The position numbers and the translations under genes are program-made. Positions 1 to 10,006 of a stretch of DNA of 64,000 nt are shown one piece after another (position 1 is the first letter of the stretch; each line of letters starts with the position of its first letter). The DNA is from Meandrina meandrites (taxonomy: Eukaryota > Cnidaria > Anthozoa > Scleractinia > Meandrinidae): the NCBI GenBank assembly GCA_963693305.1, contig OY855908.1:18804993-18868992 (forward strand). Reading direction: 5' to 3'. The notes beneath the pieces are model-generated. The model was not told the DNA's origin and ran no database searches. It was given only the letters and a program-made list of their open reading frames with translations.

Positions 1-530
1 AATATGCAAGTGCCGCATGGGATCCCCACTACGAGAAGGATATTTAAAAGCTGGAAAGAGTTCAGAGAAAGGCAGCGCAATTCTGCGCAGGCAACTACAA
101 CCCCTATGCAAGCGTGACAGATATGCTTCAGGAACTTAATTGGGAAACCCTAGCCACGAGATGAAAAATCGCCAGACTATCCTTTATGTATAAACTCTCC
201 CTTACCGATTTCTCAGTAACAGCCCATCTGAAACCAAATTATGAAAGAAGAACCCGTGGGAGCCACGATTTTAAATTTTTAGTTCCAAGATCAAAGAAAG
301 ATGTTTTTAAGTTTTCATTTTTTCCAAGAACAATCTGTGAATGGAACTCCCTTCCAGATGATATTGTAAATATAACCTCTGTAAATAGTTTTAAATCTAA
401 GTTAGTTAATAGTTTTTAATATTTTATTTTATTTTTATTTTCATTTTTAACATTCATTTTAGTTTTTAACGGTTGGTGTGATATCTGTAGATTTTTACCG
501 ACCAAATTAAATGTAGATGTAGTAGAGTAT
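1..530 (+). pseudogene. CR1-like non-LTR retrotransposon, 3' end
   Basis: This is the C-terminal tail of a LINE reverse transcriptase followed by its 3' untranslated end; the element continues off the left edge. The translation resembles the usual terminal region of CR1/jockey-type polymerases: a YAS.AWDPHYEKDI block, RVQRKAA, a WETLATR block, then a C-terminal stretch with FFPRTICEWNSLPDDIV and a closing SFKSKL. A TGA near 162 and a frame change precede the open frame at 186-419, so it is decayed. The tail (about 420-530) is T-rich and ends in short ATGTAG/GTAGAG repeats, as is common for CR1/L2 3' ends. It abuts DIRS polymerase sequence in mid-domain, so it probably inserted into that element. 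Clade assignment is by eye. Confidence 0.75.
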
Positions 531-1694
531 CACCCGTTGGTATCGTTCCAAAGAAAGCTTCAGGTGAATATCGCATGATCCATCATCTGTCATATCCTCG
601 AGGTAAATCAGTGAATGATGGAATTTCTCACGAGCATTCTAGTGTTCAATATGCTAATATTGACCAGGCCACAAAACGGATTAAACAGTCAGGTTCGGGT
701 TCTTATTTGGCAAAAACAGATACCAACCGTGCTTTCAGGATTTTACCAATTCATCCTCAAGAGTATCATCTTCTAGGCATAAAGTGGAAAGGTCACTATT
801 ATTATGCCTATGGGGTGTTCCAGCTCATGTAAAACTTTTGAAACTTTTAGTACAGCTATTGAGTGGATAGCACAGGATAAGCTAGGTATAGCCAACCTAA
901 TTCACTTGCTAGACGACTTCCTACTCATCCAACCAACGGAAAGTCAGTGCTCTAAAAGCCTACAATTTTTCTTAGAATTGTGCGATTTTTTGGGCATTCC
1001 CATGGTACCAGAAAAAACATTTGGCCCTTCTACTATTCTGACATTCGCAGGTATTGAATTAGACACCATCCGTTGTGAATCACGCCTGCCTGAGGATAAG
1101 CTATTGAAATGTTAAACAATTGATTGCTGTTTTTATCAAAAAGAGGAAGGCAACACTGAGAGAGTTACAGTCACTTATTGGGGTTCTAAATTTTGCTTGT
1201 TCAGTGGTTGTTCCAGGTCGTTGTTTTTTGAGGCGACTTATTGATTTGACCATTGGCCTTAGACGGCCAAATCATTTTGTTCGTGTTACCAAAGAGGTTA
1301 AGGCAGATTTGTTTACTTGGCAACAATTTTTTCAAGAATACAATGGGAAATCATTTTTTCTGAATGAGAATTGGGAAAATAGTATGAGTTTACAGTTACA
1401 TACTGATGCAGCAGGGGCGCACGGTTTTGGAGCTATATTTGGAAATCACTGGTGTTTTGGTGAGTGGCCTAGAGAATGGCTAGGAAAAAATATTGCTATC
1501 CTGGAATTTTACCCAATTGTTTTGAGTTTAATGTTGTGGGGAAACCAGATAAAGAACAGGTGTATAACATTTTTTACTGACAATGAGGCATTAGTGCACG
1601 TGATAAATAAGTCTACCTGTAAGGACACTACTTTAATGGTCTTTGTTCGTAAACTTGTGCTAGTTTGTTTGAACCACAATATTTTGTTCAAAGC

Positions 1695-2741
1695 CAAGCA
1701 TATTTCGCTATCATGGACGTCTTTCCTTGTTCGTACATTGTTCTTACATTCCAGGCTGCAATTATTGTGTGCTGTCTTGGAGAAAGAAGGATCGGTCGGG
1801 CAGGTTCCCGTTGCTGCTGGCTTTCCCTGCTCGGCGTCATACATTCAGATCAACCGCTTCCTACAAGACAATGGGTGTTTGGTGCTTCTGTGTTTCTGTA
1901 ACAATATAATTTTTACTAGGTGGGGTTGTTAACCCCACGCTAAACCCCCAGACCTAGAGGACCAGTGCATTTTCTGTTAGGGTTTTTTTCCCTTAGCCAT
2001 AGGTTCCGGTTAATAAGGCGCCGGAGTCTCGCCTGCCACCATTGCCACTCAGCAGTAGCACTAGGTGCTACATTTCCAGGGTTACGGCGAGGACGTGTGG
2101 CATCTGATTTGCTGGCAGAGCCATGATAGCGATGGAAATGAGGAGGTATAACATCAGCGTACTGGGGATTGTAGAAACAAGATGGACTCAAACGGGTCAA
2201 TTTCGTCTTGCCACGGGAGAGCTTATATTGTACTCTGGCCATACTCACGATGGGGCACCACATACTGAAGGAGTGGGATTTATGCTATCCAAACAGGCAG
2301 AGAAAGCCCTGGTAAGAGAATTACAGAGAAGACCGTGTCAAAACTACAGACCTTCATAAACAGATGCCTGCGCAGAATCCTCCAGATTTACTGGCCAGAT
2401 ACTATCAGCAATGCTACCATGTGGGAGACTACAGGTCAACTACCCGTCAAAGAACAGATTAAGAAAAGAAAGTGGACATGGATCGGGCATATACTTAGGA
2501 GACCAAACGCTTGCATAGCCCGACAAGCACTTGGCTGGAACCCTCAGGGAAGTAGGCGGAGAGGAAGACCACGAAACACCTGGAAAAGAGACACGGAAAG
2601 GACCATCCAGTTAAAAGGCTACACCTGGAATCATATTGAACAGATGGCTAGAGACAGAGGAGGGTGGAGGCGCTTCATCTGTGGCCTATGCCCCGAGACG
2701 GAGTACTAAAAGGCATCATCATCATCATCAAGCATATTTCG
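1695..2741 (+). mobile_element. Nested, internally deleted LINE with 13-bp target duplication
   Basis: The insert is 1,708-2,728. It splits the DIRS RNase H between KHIS and GFKN and is flanked by identical 13-bp copies, CAAGCATATTTCG, at 1,695-1,707 and 2,729-2,741. Its right end is a short CAT/ATC microsatellite, typical of a non-LTR retrotransposon tail. It keeps a non-coding 5' part (1,708-2,122) containing a small palindrome near 1,920-1,938, the middle of an APE-type endonuclease, and the C-terminal tail of the polymerase. The polymerase core is missing. Because the flanking duplication is perfect, the deleted form itself probably inserted. Confidence 0.85.
2123..2709 (+). pseudogene. 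LINE endonuclease fragment joined to reverse transcriptase tail
   Basis: Frame one (2,123-2,359) reads EMRRYNISVLGIVETRWTQ and GELILYSGHTHDG, matching the second half of APE-type endonucleases often annotated as craniofacial development protein 2-like. Frame two (2,335-2,709) reads KLQTFINRCLRRIL, KKRKWTWIGHILRRP, RQALGWNPQG, RRGRPRNTWKRD and DRGGWRRFICGLCP, the conserved C-terminal tail of the same kind of LINE polymerase. The whole reverse transcriptase core between them is absent and the frame changes at the junction near 2,335. No function is expected. The clade (RTE-like or related) cannot be settled from this fragment. Confidence 0.7.
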
Positions 2742-2848
2742 GGTTTTAAGAACACCCTTGCGGATGCACTGTCTCGTTTGCAGATACACCGTTTCAAGGA
2801 GCTAGCTTCAGCTTCCATGGATCGAATGCCAACAGAAATACCATCACA

Positions 2849-3796
2849 TCTTCTTCCTACAAACTGGCATCTATAACTCGTGATCTTCTTTCTGCTAGTT
2901 TACAACAGTCTTCAGTACCAACATACCGTACGGCGTGGAAACTTTATGAAGAATTTCAAATGAGTGTTTTTAAAAACTCGCAAGTTTCCTTGCCAGTGCC
3001 GCCAGCAACACTGGCTTTGTTTGTGGCATATTTATTTAATAGAAAATATGCTTCTTCCACAGTTAATACATATGTTTCTGCAATTGGGTATTTCCATCGA
3101 TTAGCAGGTTTGCAGGATCACATCAAAACATTTTATATCGCTGAGATGCTGAAAGGGTATGGTAAGATTAGTCGAAAACTAGACTCAAGATTACCTATTA
3201 CCCTTCCAATTTTATTTCGCATCACTGAAGCTTGTGAAAGTTTTTGTGTTTCTCATTTTCAATCATGTCTGTTTAAGGCCATGTGTTCTATGGCATTTTT
3301 TGCCTTTCTTCGCATTGGCGAAATCACAGTGTATAAGCGAGAGAGTGTCAATGAAAACCTTTTACAGCTGGATCAAGTTTTCAGGCAATGCTGTCCAAAG
3401 GGAAACGTAAATTCACTAAGGATTACATTCAAAAACTATAAACATAGTTACAATCAAAATTCCTTTTCTATAGTTTTGAACAGACAACCTAAAGCATGCC
3501 CTGTTAGCACGTTTTTGGACTATCTCTCTGTTCGTGATGTGGTTCAGGGCCCACTTTTTATCAACCAAGATGGGTCCCCCGTTTTGAGAAGTGAATTTGC
3601 TAAGTGGTTTTCCTCAATTATTAAACTATGTAACTTGGATGCCAGCAAATATAAAGATCACAGCTTCAGAATAGGTGCCGCTACTTATGCAGCTGAACAA
3701 GGTCTTTCTGACACCCAAATAAGGCACTTGGGTAGATGGAAATCTGATGCTTTCAAAAAATATATCAGAATAACTTCTCTCGAATCTGTTTCTTAA
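2849..3796 (+). CDS. DIRS tyrosine recombinase
   Basis: Site-specific recombinase that would insert the circular DNA intermediate of the DIRS element. The frame is open from 2,750. Recognisable homology begins near 2,864 with SITRDLLSASL and YRTAWKLYEEF, the core-binding domain start, so the first ATG in frame (2,960) is probably not the true start. Catalytic signatures: FLRIGE (first Arg), HSFRIGAATYAA (His-x-x-Arg box), HLGRWKSDAFKKYIR (His/Trp and candidate Tyr). The frame has no internal stop to the TAA at 3,794-3,796. It overlaps the end of the polymerase frame and is followed by the 3' direct repeats. It looks intact even though the polymerase is broken. Confidence 0.8.
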   Translation, partial: SSSYKLASITRDLLSASLQQSSVPTYRTAWKLYEEFQMSVFKNSQVSLPVPPATLALFVAYLFNRKYASSTVNTYVSAIGYFHRLAGLQDHIKTFYIAEMLKGYGKISRKLDSRLPITLPILFRITEACESFCVSHFQSCLFKAMCSMAFFAFLRIGEITVYKRESVNENLLQLDQVFRQCCPKGNVNSLRITFKNYKHSYNQNSFSIVLNRQPKACPVSTFLDYLSVRDVVQGPLFINQDGSPVLRSEFAKWFSSIIKLCNLDASKYKDHSFRIGAATYAAEQGLSDTQIRHLGRWKSDAFKKYIRITSLESVS

Positions 3797-3978
3797 ATCT
3801 AGTTTCTTAGGGTTAGATGTTGTTGCTTGCAGGGCAGCGCAACATCAAGAACCCAGTATTTAATTTCTCGAGATTTACTAATGTGTACAAAGAAATTTTA
3901 TCCAGTGGTATAATATCTTAGACCAGTATGAAATTTGTGCTGGGGTGGGGCGTGGCCTTGCTTTGCAAGGCCTTTGGC

Positions 3979-4196
3979 GGTTTATTGCCCTCACCTTCGA
4001 CGGCAAGACAAGTTTGTAACGAAAATTTTGAGTTCACAATGTATTGGTTATTCAGAGTTTAATAAACCGGCTATGTGTCAATTTTCACATAGCCATTTTT
4101 TCTCCATCACGTTGTCTGCCTTGCCTTTACGAACAGATCATAGCACACATTTCATTCTGTTTAACAATTTGAGAGTTTGTGGGTAAATTGAAGCAT
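3979..4196 (+). repeat. DIRS 3' direct repeat, copy 1 (B1-like)
   Basis: Begins GGTTTATTGCCCTCACC and ends in AATTGAAGCATAA. It is nearly identical to 4,449-4,661, 470 bp downstream, apart from scattered substitutions and a short block present only here near 4,171. It contains a palindrome around CGGCTATGTG...CACATAGCC. Position just after the recombinase fits the B1 segment of a split direct repeat element. Confidence 0.75.
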
Positions 4197-4448
4197 AATT
4201 ACATTTGCCGCAAATAAAATTTTATGCGCGATTTAGCCATTATTTTCAGAGAGAGGCTGGAACATGGAATCAAGGGTATTGATTTGAATTTTGAATTCAA
4301 GATGGCGTCGTCAACTAAATGTTGCACTTATAGTGGTTGTGTAATGGATGTTGTGTTCTTGATTTCGTTGACACACAAACTTTTTCACCAACCCTCCTCC
4401 TCCCCATTCCTGCCTCTTTCGTGTATATGGTCGTTATTGTTATGTGTT
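4197..4448 (+). repeat. DIRS unique segment between direct repeats (A2-like)
   Basis: Non-coding segment between the two ~215-bp repeats. In PAT/Ngaro-type elements this slot (A2) matches the left terminus A1, which would be outside the window here, so the identity cannot be tested. Confidence 0.45.
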
Positions 4449-4661
4449 GGTTTATTGCCCTCACCTTCGACGGCAAGACAAATTTGTAACGAAAATTTTG
4501 AGTTCACAATGTATTGGTTATTCAGAGTTTAATAAACCGGCTATGTGTATATTTTCACATAGCCATTTTTTCTCCATCACGTTGTTTGCCTTGCCTTTAC
4601 GAACAGAGCACAGCACACATTTCATTCTGTTTAACAATTTGTGGGTAAATTGAAGCATAAA
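4449..4661 (+). repeat. DIRS 3' direct repeat, copy 2 (B2-like)
   Basis: Second copy of the repeat at 3,979-4,196. The likely right boundary of the DIRS element is where similarity stops, near 4,661, just before an A-rich run. Confidence 0.75.
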
Positions 4662-4778
4662 TATATTTAAAAAAAAATTGTCTCAGGTGAGTGAGTAATC
4701 AACCTTACTTTTTCCAGTAAGTCATTGGTTTACTTGTCCTCCTGGCGATTTGTCTTTTTTTTTTCAACCTACCATTAG

Positions 4779-4905
4779 GTGCGGTGGCCTAATGGTTAGT
4801 GCACTGGACTCCGGATCGGGCGGTGTGGTTTCGAGCCCTGGCCGAGGCACTGCGTTGTGTTCTTGGGCAAGATACTTAACTCTCATAGTGCCTCTCTCGA
4901 ATGTA
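4779..4905 (+). repeat. tRNA-derived SINE, 5' (head) part
   Basis: A tRNA-like head with a box A match TGGCCTAATGG (4,785-4,795) and a box B match GGTTTCGAGCCC (4,827-4,838) about 40 bp apart, the RNA polymerase III promoter layout of tRNA-type SINEs. It continues with TTCTTGGGCAAGATACTTAA and CTCATAGTGCCTCTCTC, common in anthozoan SINEs. The conserved downstream part is missing here, but a matching 3' piece lies at 6,700-6,850. Confidence 0.75.
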
Positions 4906-5020
4906 GGTCGTTTAGCCCCAAAGTCGTTTAGCCCCTAGTCTGTTAGCCCCGAATCCGAAGTCGGTTAGCTCCCAAAGTGAAGTCGGTTAGCCCCCAGTAA
5001 GATGTTTAGCCCCCAAATAA
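4906..5020 (+). repeat. Degenerate GTCGTTTAGCCCC minisatellite
   Basis: Six or so imperfect copies of a GTCGGTTAGCCCC-like unit (13-25 bp spacing) run directly from the SINE head, replacing its usual 3' domain. Confidence 0.7.
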
Positions 5021-5408
5021 TATCTGACTCTAAACTCGAGAAATTATTCAACTTATGCTGTGAAATCTTTCGCCAAAACGATAAGCTTACTTTTATGAGA
5101 TGGCGTTCCTTGATCATGTGCTTCGAAAAAATTCGCAATGGAATGGAAGTATACCTTGCTTCACAATGTCATCGTCATCGTATCTCGAAAGTATTTCATC
5201 CAAACTCAAGCCGAAGTGTTTGTTTAGAAGTTAATAATTTAAGAACGTGTTCAATAAAGTACTAGATATCATATATAGACTCATTCTGGACTCTCCGCTT
5301 CCGATTAGTTTAATGAAACAGCGGTAACAGTAGTATGAGAAATTACTTTGTATTATAGCACGGTTGTGTCTCAATCGAGACTTGTGTTGCTATGAAAACC
5401 AGCCCTAA
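5021..5408. other. Intergenic DNA, nothing recognised
   Basis: AT-rich sequence with no convincing coding frame or repeat that I can name. Confidence 0.5.
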
Positions 5409-5776
5409 CAACTCTGTTTATTTTGCTTCCTTGTTTATTGCAATTAAGTAAAAGTGAATAGACATGCGATCCCATTGTTTTCGAAAAGTTGTCACCTAAC
5501 TCAAGTTCAATGACTTGTTAATTTAGCAAGAATGAATAACAAGAAGATGAAAACAAGATTGTAGGGCTGGTTTGCATTAAAGTTTAAGTTCACACAGTGG
5601 TAAGTATACACACTAGTAAGTTTTAATCTCGCATTAAACTTATTCTTCACAACTCTGTTTGTCTTGTTTTGTTGTTTATCGTAATTAAGTAAAAGTGAAT
5701 AGACACGCAATCCCATTGTTTTCGAAAAGTTGTCACCTAACTCAGGTTGAATGACTTGTTAATTTAGCGAGAATGA
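5409..5776 (+). repeat. Direct duplication of a ~127-bp segment
   Basis: 5,409-5,535 and 5,650-5,776 are near-identical, sharing for example AATTAAGTAAAAGTGAATAG and CGAAAAGTTGTCACCTAACT, with a 114-bp spacer. No coding function is seen. Confidence 0.75.
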
Positions 5777-5886
5777 ATTAGAATGTGAATAGAATAGACA
5801 CGTGGGCCGCATTGTTGTTAAGATAAGTGTGTTGACCAATCAACGACGTCTAAACAAACAGTTCTGTAATTTGGATCCGAAGGTGA

Positions 5887-5896
5887 GTATAAAAGA
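5887..5896 (+). promoter_or_regulatory. Possible TATA box of the PHD/MULE-type gene
   Basis: GTATAAAAGAGG about 85 bp upstream of the ATG at 5,978. Position and sequence fit a core promoter; no other element was identified. Confidence 0.4.
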
Positions 5897-5977
5897 GGTG
5901 AAGGATCCGTTAATGTCATCAGACTATCCATCACGATACAACTCGATTACGCTTACGATTACAATTATGATTACGAT

Positions 5978-6704
5978 ATGGATAACTGTATAAGTTGCGC
6001 AAACGTCGTGCGTCCGAGGCAGCAAGCCATGCAGTGCGATAGTTGCCACAGGTGGCAACATCGAACCTGTGGTACAGGTATTTCCCAGCAACAGTACTGC
6101 GAAGCTGTTAACAATGGTGGTACCATCGACATCACGTCCTGCTGGGGATCCTTGCCGAGCAACTGTTGCTCAACGGGGAGACTCTTTCCAACCAAGCCAA
6201 AGGAGCCACAACCATCCGGCTCAGGTAGGAGCTGCCCTAGCTGCCATCGTCTCCGCCAAAGTTAAAGCTAAAGCTGTACAGGACCTATTCAAACCCGCGC
6301 CAGCCATTGTTGACGATGTAAGTAAAACTTTTTTATTTCATGTTAGGAACTAGATTTCTATTAAGGAGCGTAACCAAGATATTCTGAATTTTATTACAGA
6401 ATTGTATTACAGTACTAAGCAAATTTCCAATGTTTGACTTCTCAAAGAAAATATCTGAAAGTTTGATATTATGGACACAATAGTGATGGTATTTTTTTTA
6501 ACTTGTAGGTCCTTCTTGAAGAGATCACTGATGCGCCATGTCCATCTCTATCGAAGCCCTCCTGTTTGGCCCGGGCAGCAAACCGCGTACGCCAGCAGCT
6601 GCGTCCCAAAGAGCCGACCACCCTAAACTTTGAACTAGAACAAGAACACCTGCCTGACGATTTCTTTCGCGCTAACATCCTTGACCGTCGCCGCCGTCAT
6701 TTAT
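5978..6704 (+). pseudogene. N-terminal part of a PHD-like / MULE-transposase-type protein
   Basis: Exon 1 starts at the ATG at 5,978 and encodes a small zinc-binding module, MDNCISCANVVRPRQ then QCDSCHRWQHRTC, with the C-x2-C...C-x2-C...H-x2-C spacing of a PHD-like finger. A frameshift near 6,135 is needed to continue into AALAAIVSAKVKAKAV and up to a GTAAGT donor at 6,318. A 191-bp intron ends in TTGTAG, and exon 2 (6,509) reads LARAANRVRQQLRPKEP, TTLNFELEQEHLPDDFF and DRRRRHL. That block resembles the linker just before the transposase domain of cnidarian FLYWCH/MULE-type proteins. The gene stops abruptly because a SINE fragment begins at about 6,700, so the catalytic part is absent. Family assignment is from memory of motif order; function of this copy is unlikely. 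Confidence 0.55.
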
Positions 6705-6850
6705 AAATGGGTACCAGCGAATTTACTGCTGGGGGTAACCCTGCGATGGACTAGCGTCCCATCCAGGGGGGAGTAGCAATACTCCTAGTCGTTTCACGCT
6801 ACGCTAACCAGGATAAGCTCCGGCCTGATGGGCCCCTAGGCTCTTATACA
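6700..6850 (+). repeat. SINE 3' (tail/core) fragment
   Basis: Reads ATGGGTACCAGCGAATTTAC, CCTGCGATGGACTAGC, CATCCAGGGGGGAGTAG and AGCTCCGGCCTGATGGGCC, the conserved downstream domain of a widespread anthozoan tRNA-SINE. The tRNA head is missing, so it is 5'-truncated. It interrupts the PHD/MULE-type gene directly after its RRRRHL codons. Confidence 0.75.
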
Positions 6851-7304
6851 GACTTTACCTACCTATCCAAACACAGATACTTAAATATATTCATCCATAA
6901 GTTTAGCAGTAAGCCATTCCACCTTTTAGCCGACAAAATCGTTTGTTTTTGTTCTTCCATTCTTTTCCCAGAACAACCAATAATTAGCTAGCAGTGTTGA
7001 ACCATGGCATTGCCAGCCTTGTTATCACCTAAATTTGTCTCACTGTCTTCAATCAAGTTGACAATATACAATATACAATATATGCTGGAGTGGCCCATTT
7101 TGTGGATTTTTCTATTACGCACAAAAACCATCTTGGATTTTTGAAAAAAAGAAAGGGTGTTCATGTAAAACAATGTACAACCAACTGACAACACGCGAGA
7201 GATAAATCATGAGAGAATTGCTTGTGCGGTGCTAAAAGGGGTGTTTCGATCCTGGATTTTCCATACTTAAACTTAAAAAAAACAATTTTCTTTCTTAATG
7301 GCAG
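6851..7304. other. Non-coding DNA upstream of the SF3-like gene
   Basis: No exon recognised. It contains a short ATACAAT microsatellite near 7,062-7,080. A polypyrimidine tract and AG at 7,303-7,304 form the acceptor of the next exon, so earlier exons of that gene are expected here or were lost. Confidence 0.5.
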
Positions 7305-10006
7305 GGCTCTGCAAGAGGAAATTGAGTTTAGTAATGACGACCAATCTAAAGTGATATCAGCAACGGAAAATGTCGTTCGTATTAGATTACTCTATGAAGA
7401 TTTTAAACCATTGATGGCTGCGTCTATCCGTGAATTACGCCGGGCTGATTTAAAGATAGATTGTTTTGGTCTCTACGACAACATGCAAAGAACCTCGAGC
7501 ATGACGCTTCCAAATACGCTACACAAGCCACTGGGTTGCCAAGTTACAGTGCTCTGCAACGATATCCAAGCGGCAATGAAAAAGCTACAGTTAAGTGCGT
7601 ACCGAGGGGACGTGTATAAGAAAGTGGCCAAATCTCAGTTTACCTTCAAGTTCCTGTGTTCAATGAAAACATTTCTGCTAAATCTTATGGGGAACGAGAG
7701 CTTTAAGGACAGGCTCTTCCAGCATTTTTCACGCCTATAACCCCTGTTGAGCGAGCCAGAAAGTGTTCTTATTGGTCAACTCAAAATCGATCGGGACTTG
7801 GTGGAAGTGCAGGATGGGTGGTTTGGATCTTTTTTGTCTGGCTTGTTTATACGAGGAATTATCCCAGAATGCAAGGTGAGGAGAACTTACAATTTGAATC
7901 GGTAACGGTGTTTTAATCCCTTATTTACAATTTCTTTGTTTATGTAATGCTTATTTGTTATGAATTTGAGTCGCTTAAAGGTTGGTGAGGAAGAACTACC
8001 TTCCCACCTTTACCTTAATGGTTACCCGACCGAGGTTTGAAATGACTTCGCTCTTTAGACGACATACATAAGTAGATATTTAAAAACAGGGTAAGAACAT
8101 TTCCAAAAGAAATATGAATGAAACACTGTTGTCTGTAAACTGCGAATAAAGTCATCTCATAAACCTTATGTATGAACATCACTTCCAGAATAGAACTGTT
8201 ATCTACTCTGTATCGCCTTTTGATTTCAGAAATTGACAACATTATTTGAACGTTTTATTTTTTTCTAGCGAGGACTTACATCTCCAGAGGCGTATGTAGA
8301 TTACAACAGTCTCGCTGAACCAGATCCAAAGTATTTTCAGCAGATACTCGAGAACAGCCTTACAGAAGAGCAGATCAAGCAGTTCTGCGCCGATTTTCTC
8401 GCACTGTTTCAGCAGAAAGAGCACAAAAGACCGGTGCCATGTGCCATTGGGGCCTCGGATAGTGGAAAGACGAGCCTTTTCAGTCCGGTGTTTCAGATCG
8501 TTCCACTAAGTCGAATAGCCCGTGTAACGAAACAGAAGAGCTTCAACAAATCCATGATAGACAGCTCCACGGAAGTAATCTTTCTTGATGAGGCGTATAC
8601 TAACCTGTTAGACATTGACGACTAGAAGATCATTTGTTAAGGCGGCTTTACATCCCACGATGTGAAGTGGGAGAAAGCACAAGGATTTCTCTGTCGAGCC
8701 AGCATGTACATCACTTGCCAACAGGAGACGGACTTTGGCAAGACACACAACGATGCCATGGAAAAAAGGCTCAACAAGTATCATTTTAAAAGTCTACCCA
8801 ACGTCGACCCGGATGCCAACAAATGGCTGCGAGAGCACTCGATGGACTGCATTGTGTGGGCGCAAAGAAAGTCCACCACCGTCTCAAGTGTCGCACTGAC
8901 GGGAAACTTCTCGGAAGAAGATGGCTTGAAAGGGGAAGACGTTTGACGAATTTTGACCGTATCTCTCCTCGACGAAAACCTGCCAAGTTTTTCACAGCCC
9001 AAATGCAGTACGGAAGGTGACAACCAGAACATCAAACTCTCTTCAGAGGACGAAAGTGACAGCACAGACGACAGTTCTTGTAAGGGTTATCTGAACAAGC
9101 TTCGCTGCGAGCTGGAAAAAGCGACACCAGATGGACTGCGACATAGGCAGCTAAGCATGTTACTGAAAAGTGCAGAACACCAAGAAAAAGCCTGCACTAA
9201 AGCAATTCGTGATCATCGTCTCACTGGGCGTTGCAAATCTCTCGTCGATTTGGGGGTGGCCAGCGCATCGCAGGTAGATAGTCTCATCACGAATCCTGAC
9301 AGTCCACTGCCACCCATCCTGGAACAAAGAGAACAACATGGCATCAAAGATTGGGCAAAGCGCCTTCAGGCACAGAAACGTCGCGAGGACCAGGAGAAAG
9401 TGGAAAGAGTGTTCTCTAATCCGTGGCTACTAGATATGGAGCGAGAGATGGCGGACAGTAACTGGCGACGAGAGCGAACAGAAGTTGACGCCGAAATGTG
9501 CGACGTGTTGACGAGCCTGTTGGAAATCAATAGTGAAAAACTGCGGGCATTCCACGAGCGACAGGGGACCTTGGGTCTGCAGGCGGCCATTGAACGTAGA
9601 AAGATAGTCTCTTTGGAACGTGGATGGGTGGAGTCAGCTTGTGCCAATTGTGTGCGCGATGTCTATTCGCCGCTACCCGTGATTGTCGACGCGTCCAATT
9701 TAAGCGGTTCCGGCAGCGACAGGCCCATGCTCCTTCCAGGTACAAGTACGGATGGTACCGATGAGGACGATAACGTGTTGGTCGGCCCTCCAACGATTCC
9801 ATCTTACGAGCGGTCTACGGAACCCTGCGTCATGTTCACTCCACCATTTACTCCAAGTCAAGAAACTTTCGATTACGACGAAGAAGAAATGTTTGAGACA
9901 CCCAAGACACCTTCGTACACACCCAAGACGGATGAAAATTTCCGAATTCGCCGTTCACCACGGTGTCCTTAAAAGCGACCTCGATTATCGAAAGTCAGTT
10001 ATCTAG
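7305..10006 (+). pseudogene. SF3-helicase-like P-loop ATPase, decayed
   Basis: Two exons, 7,305-7,875 and 8,269 to about 9,972 or slightly beyond, are joined in frame by GT-AG signals. The second holds a Walker A motif GASDSGKTSLF near 8,449, a Walker B motif EVIFLDEA near 8,572, a motif-C-like RASMYITCQQETDF near 8,698, and a following MEKRLNKYHF that fits an arginine finger, the order of superfamily 3 viral-type helicases. Downstream is a long charged region and a TP-rich acidic tail. Five in-frame stops (7,738 TAA, 8,623 TAG, 8,638 TAA, 8,944 TGA, 9,970 TAA) interrupt an otherwise continuous frame, with no frameshift seen. I do not know a named family for the whole protein. A helicase or replication-type role is inference from the motifs. 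The N-terminus is not visible. Confidence 0.65.

Larger units (their letters stand above)
531..2876 (+). pseudogene. DIRS reverse transcriptase / RNase H (frameshifted, interrupted)
   Basis: The reading starts in mid-domain with SPVGIVPKKASGEYRMIHH and YPRGKSVNDGI, the finger region of DIRS polymerases, then TDTNRAFRILPIHP and PMGCSSSCKTFE. The catalytic box reads HLLDDFLLI near 905-930. RNase H is visible as LHTDAAGAHGFGAIFG, ILEFYPIVLSL and FFTDNEALVHVI, and resumes after the nested LINE with GFKNTLADALSRL at about 2,742. There is one frame change near 805 (just before PMGCSSSC) and a second near 1,110-1,120, where an extra base creates TAA. The coding frame ends at the TAA at 2,874-2,876, overlapping the recombinase frame as DIRS ORFs often do. 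Non-functional copy. Confidence 0.8.
531..4661 (+). mobile_element. DIRS-order (PAT/Ngaro-like) retrotransposon, interrupted
   Basis: The order seen is DIRS-type reverse transcriptase, RNase H, tyrosine recombinase, then a ~215-bp sequence repeated directly at 3,979-4,196 and 4,449-4,661. Reverse transcriptase plus tyrosine recombinase without an integrase defines the DIRS order. A repeated block separated by a unique segment at the 3' end matches the B1-A2-B2 part of the split direct repeats of PAT/Ngaro-type members. The matching A1 copy and gag would lie left of the CR1 insertion, outside the window. The element is broken by the CR1-like tail at its left side, a nested LINE at 1,708-2,728 and at least two frameshifts, so it cannot move by itself. 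Confidence 0.75.

Noticed and set aside
3979..4661. LTRs of a conventional retrotransposon
   Set aside because: Only 250 bp between the copies, both on the same side of a DIRS recombinase; split direct repeats explain them better.
4785..4838. Functional tRNA gene
   Set aside because: Box A and B are present but no cloverleaf closes properly and the sequence continues as a SINE.
4750..4938. 62-codon frame over the SINE head
   Set aside because: Crosses the Pol III box A/B region and minisatellite; not protein-coding.
8781..9802. Minus-strand frames opposite the SF3-like gene
   Set aside because: Low-complexity, Ser/Arg-rich translations antisense to a clear coding frame; shadows.
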